A DNA stretch of 64,000 nt from Brevibacillus massiliensis. Lineage in GTDB: Bacteria; Bacillota; Bacilli; Brevibacillales; Brevibacillaceae. The translations under genes and the position numbers were made by a program. The stretch is taken from assembly GCF_000311785.1 (NCBI RefSeq), contig NZ_HE978535.1, forward strand, positions 495,076 through 559,075. The letters are read 5' to 3'. This document shows, piece by piece, positions 8,450-16,728 of this stretch; within the stretch, counting starts at the first letter, position 1; each line of letters opens with the position of its first letter. Under the pieces are notes generated by a model. The model was not told where the DNA came from. It saw nothing but the letters and a program-made list of their open reading frames with translations, and ran no database searches.

Positions 8450-9235
8450 ATGATCCGATTGGTCATAACAGACGACTATATGGAAATGAGCCGCAAAGCG
8501 GCTGAATGGATTGCTGGCGAGATGAAACAAAAGCCGGGCCTGGTTTTGGGATTGGCAACGGGGAGCACGCCGATCGGCATGTACAAGGAATTAATCGAGA
8601 TGTACCGTAAAGGCCAGATCGATTTCAGTCAGGTTACCACTTTTAACCTTGATGAATATGTGGGCCTACATCCGGAACATCCACAAAGTTATCATGCGTA
8701 CATGTGGAAACACTTTTTTTCCCACATCAACATCAACAAAGAACATGTAAACATTCCGCCGGGCCGATTTGAAAATGAGAAGGATGTGTGCAGCCGCTAT
8801 GACGAAAAAATCAAAAAAAGCGGCGGAATCGACATTCAGATATTGGGGATCGGGCGCAACGGCCATATTGGATTCAATGAACCCGACTCTTCCTTATCAA
8901 TCAAAACACATATTGTGAATCTCGCTTTGGAAACGATTGAAGCGAATTCACGATTTTTCCCGCAAAAAGACGAGGTTCCCAAGCAAGCGATTACGATGGG
9001 GCTTGGCAGCATAATGGAAGCAAAGACGATATTGCTGCTTGCCAATGGCAGAGATAAGGCGGCCGCCATCGCGAAAACGCTTATGGGAAAAGTGAGTACG
9101 CAAATCCCTGCTTCACTGCTGCAGCTTCATCCGAATGTAACGATGATAATGGACAAGGAGGCAGCCTGTTTTGTGACAGAAAACAAACACGTTCGCGAAT
9201 GGAGTTTTGCCTATCAAAGCGAGGGTATCGGTTAG
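8450..9235 (+). CDS. nagB: Glucosamine-6-phosphate deaminase family protein
   Basis: 261 residues. The family signatures are intact: GLATGSTPIG (residues 36-45), NLDEYVGL with the catalytic Asp (about 68-75), and GIGRNGHIGFNEP (about 134-146). ATG 8450 was chosen because it follows AAGGAG and starts the normal N-terminus. The enzyme converts glucosamine-6-phosphate to fructose-6-phosphate plus ammonia in canonical members. It closes the yhf-type operon, 13 bp after yhfW, an association that E. coli lacks. Either the pathway yields an amino sugar phosphate or this is a paralogue with another substrate. No terminator is obvious after it. Confidence 0.88.
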   Translation: MIRLVITDDYMEMSRKAAEWIAGEMKQKPGLVLGLATGSTPIGMYKELIEMYRKGQIDFSQVTTFNLDEYVGLHPEHPQSYHAYMWKHFFSHININKEHVNIPPGRFENEKDVCSRYDEKIKKSGGIDIQILGIGRNGHIGFNEPDSSLSIKTHIVNLALETIEANSRFFPQKDEVPKQAITMGLGSIMEAKTILLLANGRDKAAAIAKTLMGKVSTQIPASLLQLHPNVTMIMDKEAACFVTENKHVREWSFAYQSEGIG

Positions 9236-9288
9236 AAAGCGGGAAAAAACCGGAACGTTTAAACAAGCTGATGATCGGAGTGATTTGT

Positions 9289-9570
9289 TGGTTTTAACTC
9301 AACCGATTCGACGTGGGAGCATTATCCCACAGGGAGAAGGAGCTTCCTACTTTGAGTGGGCGATGTGGCGAGCGTTTCTTGCTATAAACCCTCTTGTGAA
9401 TGAATCGTAGGGAAGCAAGGCGATTTAGAATGGATCAAGAGTTTTTACCGTTAGGACCCGCACCAGGCAACGGTCCCGACATGATCTTTGGGTTTGATGA
9501 ATTTTATTGTGGTTGAGGTGACTCTAACGCAATCCTCTCGTCAGGAAGCGGCTGAAGGCGAACCAGCCGT
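9289..9570 (+). pseudogene. AlwI-family type II restriction endonuclease remnant
   Basis: Pieces of one protein appear in successive frames: LTQPIRRGSIIPQGEGAS with FEWAMWRAFLAI; then, after a shift near 9400, RREARRFRMDQEFLP and GNGPDMIFGFDEFY; then, after a shift near 9510, FIVVEVTLTQSSRQEAAEGE. The last two parts carry the PD...ExT nuclease core and the stretch typical of AlwI-type enzymes. Stops and at least two frameshifts, with both ends missing, make it a dead fragment. Family name is from memory of the motif; moderately confident. Confidence 0.62.
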
Positions 9571-9706
9571 CGATGGAAGAAAAATCAGCGAAAAGAAACT
9601 ATTGTATGGTAATTGGAACCTCGTCAATCTTTGGGAAGCGGTTAGTGCGGACCCGTATGCTAGCTGTTGTGAGAGGTCGGGGGTTAGTCACCCCCTCCTA
9701 CTCGTT

Positions 9707-9768
9707 TTGGCGGAGCGTGTGGAATCGAACCCACCTGCGACATCCCATGCCGCACACTCGGTTTTGAA
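9707..9768 (-). pseudogene. 3' fragment of a selenocysteine tRNA
   Basis: Read on the minus strand, this stretch gives the anticodon loop CTTCAAA (anticodon TCA at 9764-9766) and the 3' anticodon strand. A long variable arm follows with a perfect 8-bp stem (TGCGGCAT/ATGTCGCA, loop GGG), then a TTCGATT T-loop and the acceptor 3' strand CACGCTCCG ending in CCA. The 5' half (acceptor GGAGCG and D-arm) is absent upstream, and the T-stem appears to lack one C. This is a tRNA-Sec truncated at the anticodon loop, probably an integration or recombination scar rather than a working tRNA. Confidence 0.72.
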
Positions 9769-9809
9769 GTTTGAAAATCGCGTTTTTTTCCAATGCTTCT
9801 GAGTAAAAT

Positions 9810-10100
9810 GTTGTTGTGAGCGGGATGGATTTCCACCCAACTGCTTTGTTTATCCAAAATCTGAAGGGATGGGAACTTTTTGCACCATAATGTCGATGCC
9901 GGAATGGAAGGGTCGTAAATCGTGATACTGAAAATGACCGGGGTATGCAGCAGTAAGCAAACCTCGGTCAGTTTTTTTGTCGCTGCAATTTGATCTTCCA
10001 CTTTAATCGCCAATTGGGAATGACTCTGTGTAAAGGCATGAGAGAGATCCCGAATCAACAAGGCCGGTTTTTTCCCGAAACCCTGTAGAGATTTTGGGGT
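9810..10100 (-). pseudogene. Isochorismatase-family amidohydrolase remnant
   Basis: The minus-strand frame reads GFGKKPALLIRDLSHAFT, a stretch PVIFSITIYDP, FPSLQILDKQSSWVEIHPA, in the order found at the N-terminus of N-carbamoylsarcosine amidase-like isochorismatase-fold hydrolases. The sequence then loses similarity near 9810, next to the tRNA-Sec fragment, so the catalytic Cys region is missing. No credible start codon or ribosome site remains. It is a truncated gene, part of the scar zone between nagB and the yyaL-type gene. Confidence 0.55.
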
Positions 10101-10171
10101 GAAATTTTTTAGGGGTTTCGGATTCTATCTGACAGGAATCAATGATGTAACAATTGAAAGGGGAAAGAGGC

Positions 10172-10258
10172 ATGAGCGAACCGAAAATCAAAGCTGCTTA
10201 TTTGAAAACAGGAGAGGAAACAGACAAGGGTTTTTCTTTTTGCAACAGGGTATGCTAA
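10172..10258 (+). CDS. Possible 28-residue peptide
   Basis: ATG 10172 follows a plausible ribosome site (GGGGAAAGAGG) and encodes 28 residues, beginning MSEPKIKAAYLKTGEE and ending FSFCNRVC. I recognise no family. It stands alone in the decayed zone ahead of the broken yyaL-type gene and may be chance or the start of a lost gene. Confidence 0.2.
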   Translation: MSEPKIKAAYLKTGEETDKGFSFCNRVC

Positions 10259-10306
10259 GTTCTAAATATCGCCAAATAAATCCAGCAGACAAGGAGGTGG
10301 TACCCT

Positions 10307-12391
10307 ATGACAACGAACAATAAACCCAATAGATTAGCAAAGGAAAAGTCGCCGTACTTGCTTCATCACGCATACAATCCGGTTGATTGGTTCCCTTGGT
10401 CGGACGAGGCTTTTGAAACAGCATTGAGTGAAAACAAGCCTGTCTTTTTATCTATTGGGTATTCTTAGTCGTTGGAATAAAATACCACATGCCATTGGTG
10501 CCACGTCATGGAACGCGAATCTTTCGAAGACGAAGAAGTAGCATCGCTCTTAAACCAGCACTACATCTCCATCAAAGTGGACCGGGAAGAACGCCCGGAC
10601 ATTGATCACATCTACATGGCGGTGTGTCAGGCGATGACCGGACACGGCGGCTGGCCGATGACGATCATCATGACGCCAAAGAAGCAGCCGTTCTTCGCCG
10701 GGACGTATTTTCCCAAGGCCTCGAAGTGGGGCAGGCCCGGCTTGATGGATATCCTGCATCAGGTGGCGGAGCTCTGGGAGAAGGAGCCGCAGCGGATCGC
10801 CCATACCGTAGAGCGGATCACAGAGGCGGTCACTGTGCACCTGTCGGGGGACGCCGACGGAGAACTGACGGAAGATATCCTGGCCCATGCCTTTCAGTTG
10901 TTTCGCCAACAGTTTGACCATCGCTATGGCGGGTTTGGCGACGCGCCGAAGTTCCCCACGCCGCACAACCTTCTGTTTCTGCTGCGGCATTGGAAATTGA
11001 CCGGCGAAGAACAGGCGCTGGCGATGGTGGAACAGACGCTTGCAGCCATGCACCGCGGGGGTATTTACGATCACGTGGGATTCGGATTTTCCCGCTATTC
11101 GGTCGATCGGGAGTGGCTCGTTCCCCATTTTGAGAAGATGCTGTACGACAATGCGCTGCTGGCCTATACATACCTTGAGGCGTACCAGGCGACGAAGAAG
11201 CCGCCGTACGCCCAAGTGGCGAAGGAGATCTTCACCTACGTCCTGCGCGACATGACCGATCCGGAAGGCGGTTTTTACTCGGCGGAGGATGCCGATTCGG
11301 AGGGGGAAGAGGGCAAGTTTTACCTCTGGACGCCCGACGAGATCCGCCGCGTGCTGGGCAGCGAAGCGGGGGAGCTGTACTGTACAGCCTACGACATCAC
11401 GGAAACGGGCAATTTTGAAGGTCGCAGCATCCCCAACCTGATTCGCCGTTCTTTGGCCCAGACGGCAAGCCAGCTGGGCAAAGGCGAACCGGAGCTGCGG
11501 CAGCTCTTGGCAGACGCGCGTGAACGGTTGTTCGCAGCCCGGGAACAGCGCGTCCATCCCGGCAAGGACGATAAAATCCTGACAGCTTGGAACGGCCTGA
11601 TGATCGCCGCCCTGGCAAAGGCAGCCCAGGTACTGGGAGAAGATAGGTACGAGCAGGCGGCAGCCCGGGCGCTGCAGTTCGTGCAGGGCAAAATCAGCCG
11701 CCAGGATGGACGATTGCTCGCCCGTTACCGCGATGGCGAGGCGGCTCATCTCGGCTACGCAGACGATTACGCGTTTCTCGTCTGGGGGCTGTTGGAACTG
11801 TACGAGGCGACCTTGGATTCCCGGCATCTGCGGGAAGCGGTCCGATTGACGGACGACCTGCTTCGCCTGTTCTGGGATGAGCAGGCAGGCGGGCTGTTCT
11901 TTTACGGCAGTGACGGGGAAACACTGATCGCCCGGCCAAAGGAGATCTATGACGGGGCCACGCCGTCGGGAAACAGTGTCGCTGCCCACAACCTGCTTCG
12001 CCTGTTCCACCTGACCGGACGCCCGGAGTACCAAGAGCGGGCCGAGCGGCTGCTGCAGGCATTCGCCGGAAGCATCGAGCAGTATCCGCCGGGGTACAGC
12101 TTTTCCTTGATGGCGCTGCAGCTTGCCACTGGTCCGGCAAGGGAGATCGTGATCGCCGGCGAGCGCGGGTCGGAAGAAGTGAAGCAGCTTCGTGCCGTTT
12201 TGCGGGATAGCTACCAGCCGCTTGCCGTGATCGCCTGCCACGACCCGAACGACACCTTGGCCGACATCGCCCCGGCGATTCAGGAGAAGACAATGCAGGA
12301 TGGAAAAGCCACCGTCTACGTGTGCGAAAACTTTACCTGCAGTGCTCCGCTGACCGATGTGGAGCAGGTAAAACAACTGTTTGCCGATTGA
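10307..12391 (+). pseudogene. yyaL: YyaL/DUF255 thioredoxin-domain protein, interrupted by an in-frame insertion with two stops
   Basis: The family N-terminus starts at ATG 10307 after AAGGAGGTGG ([21 protein letters not shown]), and the frame remains open to 12391 apart from a 21-bp block at 10466-10486. That block sits exactly between IGYS and TCHWCHVM and contains TAG (10466) and TAA (10478). Removing it restores the usual CHWCH motif and a full-length protein of about 687 residues. The rest is intact: thioredoxin-like part, then an alpha/alpha-barrel like N-acylglucosamine 2-epimerases (FGDAPKFPTP, DADSEGEEGKFY). Translation could restart at ATG 10508, but that product would lack the CHWCH motif. 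The first 160 bp look AT-richer than the rest. Confidence 0.8.
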
Positions 12392-12400
12392 TGGCAAAGA

Positions 12401-12446
12401 CGAATCCCCGCTTCCAACCGTGCAGTTGGGTGCGGGGGATTTTTTC
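12401..12446. terminator. Bidirectional terminator between the yyaL-type gene and pyruvate oxidase
   Basis: AATCCCCGC and GCGGGGGATT form a stem followed by a T-run on the plus strand; an A-run precedes it less clearly for the opposite gene. It sits between converging genes. Confidence 0.75.
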
Positions 12447-12447
12447 T

Positions 12448-14148
12448 TTAGAGGGTGGGCATTTTCACTTTGCCTTCCTCGAACAGCTCTTTTAACAAGT
12501 GTCTGGCATATCCTGCCGCCTGCCCAAAGCTTACCCTTGCCGGCATCGGCGCTTCGTCGGCGTCAACGACAACGTCGACAATACAAGGTTTGCCGAGTGT
12601 GACAGCCTGCTGCAGCGCCGGCAGGATTTGATCCGGATATTCGACCCGGATGCCAACCCCGCCGCAGATGTCGGCGTACTTGGCGAAGTCGGGGTTGTGC
12701 AGATCGGTGGCGTATTCGAGGTTGCCCATGACCTCCTGCTCAAATTTGATCATCGCGATCTTGTGGTTGTTCAGGACCACGACGACGATCGGCAGTTTAT
12801 ACTTGACCGCGGTAAGAAAATCGCTCATCGTCATCGCGAACCCGCCATCGCCGCAGACGGCGATCACCTGCCTGTCCGGATAGGCGATCTTTCCGGCGAT
12901 GGCCCCCGGCAGGCCGCAGCCGAGCGTCGCCAGCCAACTGGAGATGACCATTTGCTGGTTGGTCATCTTCAGGTGGCGCGCCACCCAGACGGTGACATTT
13001 CCGACGTCGACTGACAGGACGGCATCGTCAGCCAACACTTTCTGCAGCTCCTGGATCACGCGCTGAGGCTTAATCGGCACATCGTCGTTTTGGGCGACCT
13101 CATCCATCTTGGCCCACCACTGATGCAGATTCTGCTGGCAGCGCTCCAGAAAGTCCCGGTCTTTTCGCGGGTTGATCTCATTGGTCAGCCAGCGCAGTAC
13201 CTTATTGGCGTCTCCTGTCAGCCCGATGTCGACCGGATATCTTTTCCCGATTTGCGAGGGATCGGTATCGACTTGGATGGTCATGGCCCGAGCCGGCAGG
13301 TACCCCGTAAACGGGTAGGAGGTGCCGACCATAAACAAGGTATCTGCCTCCTGCATGGCGTCGTAGGCGGGGCGCGTGCCGATCAGTCCCAGGCCGCCCA
13401 GGCAGAGCGGGTGATCGTCAGGAACAACCCCCTTGCCGGGCAAAGACAGGATGATCGGGGCTCCGATTCTCTCGGCGAATGCAAGCAGGTTGTCCCGGGT
13501 CCCTCTGGCTCCCCTGCCGGCGAGGATCACGGGTTTCTTCGCCTTCTCCAGGGCTTGTTTGGCCTGCATCAGATCCATCAATTGGGGCAGGATGACCGGC
13601 TTGGAGTAAAACGTACTCGTCCGGCGCGCTTCGCCCTTCACTTCAAATTTGGGGATGTCGTCGGGTACGGTGAGAACGGCAACGCCTTGCTTGGTATAGG
13701 CGCTTCTGATCGCCTGATTGACGACCGCCGGAAGCTGTTCAGCGGACATGATGCGCTGGTTGTAGACAGCGACATCGTCAAACATCCGCTCCAGGTTTAC
13801 TTCCTGAAAGAAATCCGTGCCGATCAGATCGGACTCCACCTGGCCGGTGATCGCAAGCACCGGAGCTTTGTCCAGCTTAGCGTCGTACAGCCCGTTTAAC
13901 AGATGGATCGCACCGGGACCGGCGATCGCCATACACACGCCCAGCTTTCCTGTCAGCTTGGCGTAGGCTGCCGCTGCGAGCGCGCCTGCTTCTTCATGTC
14001 TCACCTGAATGAATTTGATCTTGTCCTGTGCCTTGCGCAGCGGCTCGATCAAAGAATTGATCGAATCGCCAGGCATTCCGTAGATATGGTCCACGCCCCA
14101 TTCGATCAACAGATCGACCAGGACTTCTCCAGCCAATTTGCCAAACAT
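12448..14148 (-). CDS. Pyruvate oxidase-like ThDP enzyme (YdaP type)
   Basis: 566 residues from ATG 14148, chosen for the GGAGGAG site just upstream; the open frame extends further but without a ribosome site. Three ThDP-enzyme domains are visible: the Pyr domain with the catalytic Glu in VRHEEAGALAAAAYAKLTG (residue about 50), the central FAD-type domain, and the PP domain with the ThDP motif GDGGFAM...NN near residues 432-462. The C-terminus matches pyruvate oxidases such as E. coli PoxB and Bacillus YdaP. It would convert pyruvate to acetate (or acetyl phosphate) and CO2. Acetolactate synthase is less likely because of the C-terminal region and lack of ilv neighbours. Confidence 0.85.
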   Translation of the reverse strand: MFGKLAGEVLVDLLIEWGVDHIYGMPGDSINSLIEPLRKAQDKIKFIQVRHEEAGALAAAAYAKLTGKLGVCMAIAGPGAIHLLNGLYDAKLDKAPVLAITGQVESDLIGTDFFQEVNLERMFDDVAVYNQRIMSAEQLPAVVNQAIRSAYTKQGVAVLTVPDDIPKFEVKGEARRTSTFYSKPVILPQLMDLMQAKQALEKAKKPVILAGRGARGTRDNLLAFAERIGAPIILSLPGKGVVPDDHPLCLGGLGLIGTRPAYDAMQEADTLFMVGTSYPFTGYLPARAMTIQVDTDPSQIGKRYPVDIGLTGDANKVLRWLTNEINPRKDRDFLERCQQNLHQWWAKMDEVAQNDDVPIKPQRVIQELQKVLADDAVLSVDVGNVTVWVARHLKMTNQQMVISSWLATLGCGLPGAIAGKIAYPDRQVIAVCGDGGFAMTMSDFLTAVKYKLPIVVVVLNNHKIAMIKFEQEVMGNLEYATDLHNPDFAKYADICGGVGIRVEYPDQILPALQQAVTLGKPCIVDVVVDADEAPMPARVSFGQAAGYARHLLKELFEEGKVKMPTL

Positions 14149-14325
14149 ATGATCTCTCCTCCGCAAAAGCAATTCTCTCCGTAGTCTTTCGCAAACCAAG
14201 GAAAAGAAAACGTTGATTTCTTCTTGAACGGGAACGAAAAAAGGGAAAGCCCATCCGGGAAGATAGGCACCGAACCAGTCAGCCGGCAATAAACTGATCA
14301 AGAGAGAAAGGAGGAGCGCTTCCGT

Positions 14326-14757
14326 ATGCAGTTTTACTACGAGGAGAAAATGCCGCTGAGAATTTTGGACGAAGGGGAATTTTGGAAACTTCAGGAAAGC
14401 GAACACACGGATGTCATCCGCGCATTGGTGCCCGATCTGGAGCAGCCTTTCGTCGAGGCGCTGAAGACTTGGGAGCAGGCCCTGGCCGAAACACAGGCCT
14501 TGTTTGTCCGCTATATAGAGCTCGTCGTCCGCTCAGGCAAACATCTCAGCAGCGCTGTTTACGGGCAAATCATGGAACTGGTTCGCTTTGCGCTGAAACA
14601 AAGCGAGCAGTTCGTCCAACTGCTGAATCAGTTGGGGAAGGAGAGCAAAGCGCTGAGCAACAACCCGACGGCGATTACCGTACTGAACCATATCCGCCGC
14701 GAATCGGAGTATTTTATCGGCATTGCCCAGGCGGTGCTCCAAAAAGGGATGTTCTAA
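14326..14757 (+). CDS. DUF2935-like helical protein
   Basis: 143 residues, almost all helix, ending EYFIGIAQAVLQKGMF. It resembles one half of DUF2935 proteins, which usually carry two ferritin-like helical repeats in about 260 residues, so this is a single-domain version. Glu/His residues that could bind metal include those near the start (WKLQESEHTDVIRAL) and in HIRRESEYF. Ribosome site AAAGGAGGAGC. It is divergent from pyruvate oxidase and stands alone before a terminator. Function is unknown. Confidence 0.6.
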   Translation: MQFYYEEKMPLRILDEGEFWKLQESEHTDVIRALVPDLEQPFVEALKTWEQALAETQALFVRYIELVVRSGKHLSSAVYGQIMELVRFALKQSEQFVQLLNQLGKESKALSNNPTAITVLNHIRRESEYFIGIAQAVLQKGMF

Positions 14758-14770
14758 ACAGCAGTTCCCG

Positions 14771-14802
14771 GCCGCCCGACCCAAAGGTTGGCGGCTTTTT
14801 TC
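14771..14802 (+). terminator. Rho-independent terminator
   Basis: GCCGCC (14771-14776) pairs with GGCGGC (14790-14795), extended by CGACC/GGTTG pairs, followed by six T. It ends the DUF2935-like gene. Confidence 0.75.
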
Positions 14803-14892
14803 TGGCAAAAAAATTTGCTTGAAAAGAATTGATCAATTGATTACACTTAAACATGTTATGTATCAATTAAATAAGCAACCCTCATCGAACGG

Positions 14893-15136
14893 TGAGGTAG
14901 AGGTCGCGAATTTTAAGAGTCATTTGGGGAAGATGCCGAGAACGTCGATGAACCCGAATAAAAGGAAAATTCGCCGAAGTTTGCCTGTTTTCTCTGGACA
15001 GGCGGGCTGGGGCTGCACTCGAAAGGGGCAGAACTGTCACGGTTCCGTCATACGGGAATCGTGGAGAGCTATCTCAGGCGAAGGTATGGTGTGGTTATGA
15101 GAATGCCGTCCATCACTTTTGGCGGTATTTTTTATT
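14893..15136 (+). promoter_or_regulatory. Lysine riboswitch (L-box) with expression-platform terminator
   Basis: The L-box consensus can be followed along the strand: TGAGGTAGAGG, then GGGGAAGATGCCGAG, GCCGAAG, the GGGCTGGGGCTGC core, GAACTGTCAC, and GTGGAGAGCTATCTCA. P1 is formed by TGAGGTAG (14893-14900) with CTATCTCA (15069-15076). A terminator follows (AATGCCG 15102-15108 with CGGTATT 15123-15129 and a T-run). It precedes the permease at 15195, so lysine binding should terminate transcription. In L-box systems lysine stabilises the aptamer and lets the terminator form. Confidence 0.93.
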
Positions 15137-15194
15137 TTCAACCCCTGCACCTCGTGAGAGATCTCGAAGAAAATAAAGAAGAGGTGTTGTGCAC

Positions 15195-16658
15195 ATGAGA
15201 CAAGAATCGCCTGCATCATCCGGGCAGTTGCAGCGGGGGTTAAAGGCAAGGCATCTGACGATGATTGCCATTGGGGGGTCGATCGGGACAGGCCTGTTTC
15301 TGGCCAGCGGCGCCACGATCAGTGAAGCGGGACCCGGCGGCGCGATCGTCGCCTACATGGCGATCGGGCTGATGGTCTACTTTTTGATGACCAGTTTGGG
15401 GGAGATGGCGGCGTACATGCCTGTATCCGGATCGTTCAGCACGTATGCCAGCAAGTTTGTCGATCCGTCGCTGGGATTTGCGCTGGGCTGGAACTACTGG
15501 TACAACTGGGCCGTCACCATCGCCGTGGAAATCTCCGCAGGCGCACTGATTATGAAGTACTGGCTGCCCGACAGCCCGTCGATTCTCTGGAGCGGCCTGT
15601 TTTTGCTCCTGATCTTTACGCTGAACTACTTGTCCGTCAAAGGGTACGGGGAATCGGAGTATTGGTTTGCCTTTATTAAAGTGGCGACGATTGTCATTTT
15701 CCTCGTCGTCGGGCTGCTGATGATTTTTGGCATCATGGGCGGAGAAGCGGTCGGCTTCCGCAATTTCACGATAGGCGACGCACCGTTTCACGGCGGATTT
15801 ATGGCGATGTTGGGGGTTTTTATGATCGCCGGCTTCTCTTTTCAAGGAACCGAACTGGTCGGGATTGCCGCCGGGGAGAGTGAGAATCCCAGGAATAGTA
15901 TTCCAAAGGCGATCAGGCAGATCTTTTGGCGCATCCTGCTGTTTTATATTGTGGCGATTCTGGTAATCGGCTTGTTAATCCCGTACGACAGCCCTCATTT
16001 GATCAGCGGAGACGTGGACAGCGTGGCGATGAGCCCGTTTACCCTCGTCTTTCAAAAAGCGGGGCTGGCCTTTGCCGCCTCGGTGATGAACGCTGTCATT
16101 CTTACGTCGGTCCTCTCCGCCGGAAATTCCGGGATGTACGCCTCCACGCGGATGCTGTGGGTGCTGGCAAAAGAGGGACACGCCCCCAAGTTTTTGGCCA
16201 AGCTGAATTCACGCGGCGTGCCGCTGAACGCTTTGCTCGCCACCACGGTTGTCGGAGCGCTCGCGTATTTGTCTTCGCTGTTTGGCGATGGAGCCGTCTA
16301 CATCTGGCTGCTGAATGCCTCAGGCATGTCCGGCTTTATCGCCTGGCTGGGCATCGCTATCAGCCACTACCGCTTTCGCCGGGCATACCTGGCACAAGGG
16401 CATCAGCTGGCCGATTTGCCGTTCAAGGCCAAGTGGTTTCCGGTTGGCCCGATCTTCGCCTTTGTCGTTTGTCTCATTGTGATTCTGGGGCAAAATTACC
16501 AGGCGTTTCTGGGCGGAAGCATCGATTGGAACGGGGTGCTGGTCTCCTATATCGGCCTGCCGATGTTTTTGATCGTCTGGCTGGTGTACAAATTCGTCAA
16601 AAAGACCAAGGTCATTCCTTTGGATCAATGCCGTTTTCAAGATGATCATACCGCATAG
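15195..16658 (+). CDS. lysP: Lysine-specific amino acid permease (APC superfamily)
   Basis: 487 residues with 12 predicted membrane helices. The N-terminal APC signature (LKARHLTMIAIGGSIGTGLF) and the following SGATISEAGPGG segment are present, as is FQGTELVGIAAGESENPR. ATG 15195 is preferred over the upstream GTG because AAGAGGTG is correctly spaced. The lysine riboswitch directly upstream argues for lysine as substrate; LysP-type permeases are lysine:proton symporters. An inverted repeat terminator follows. Confidence 0.9.
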   Translation: MRQESPASSGQLQRGLKARHLTMIAIGGSIGTGLFLASGATISEAGPGGAIVAYMAIGLMVYFLMTSLGEMAAYMPVSGSFSTYASKFVDPSLGFALGWNYWYNWAVTIAVEISAGALIMKYWLPDSPSILWSGLFLLLIFTLNYLSVKGYGESEYWFAFIKVATIVIFLVVGLLMIFGIMGGEAVGFRNFTIGDAPFHGGFMAMLGVFMIAGFSFQGTELVGIAAGESENPRNSIPKAIRQIFWRILLFYIVAILVIGLLIPYDSPHLISGDVDSVAMSPFTLVFQKAGLAFAASVMNAVILTSVLSAGNSGMYASTRMLWVLAKEGHAPKFLAKLNSRGVPLNALLATTVVGALAYLSSLFGDGAVYIWLLNASGMSGFIAWLGIAISHYRFRRAYLAQGHQLADLPFKAKWFPVGPIFAFVVCLIVILGQNYQAFLGGSIDWNGVLVSYIGLPMFLIVWLVYKFVKKTKVIPLDQCRFQDDHTA

Positions 16659-16668
16659 AAAACAATGG

Positions 16669-16717
16669 AACAGGCCGTGCGCTTCCGGGATGTCCGGGCC
16701 CCGGCCTGTTTTTTTGC
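16669..16717 (+). terminator. Rho-independent terminator after lysP
   Basis: AACAGGCC (16669-16676) pairs with GGCCTGTT (16703-16710), with inner C/G-rich pairing and a run of seven T. Confidence 0.75.
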
Positions 16718-16728
16718 GGGGCGGCGGC

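Noticed and set aside
10550-12397. 615-codon open frame on the minus strand
   Set aside because: It is antisense to the yyaL-type gene, has no recognisable domain and arises from high-GC codon bias.
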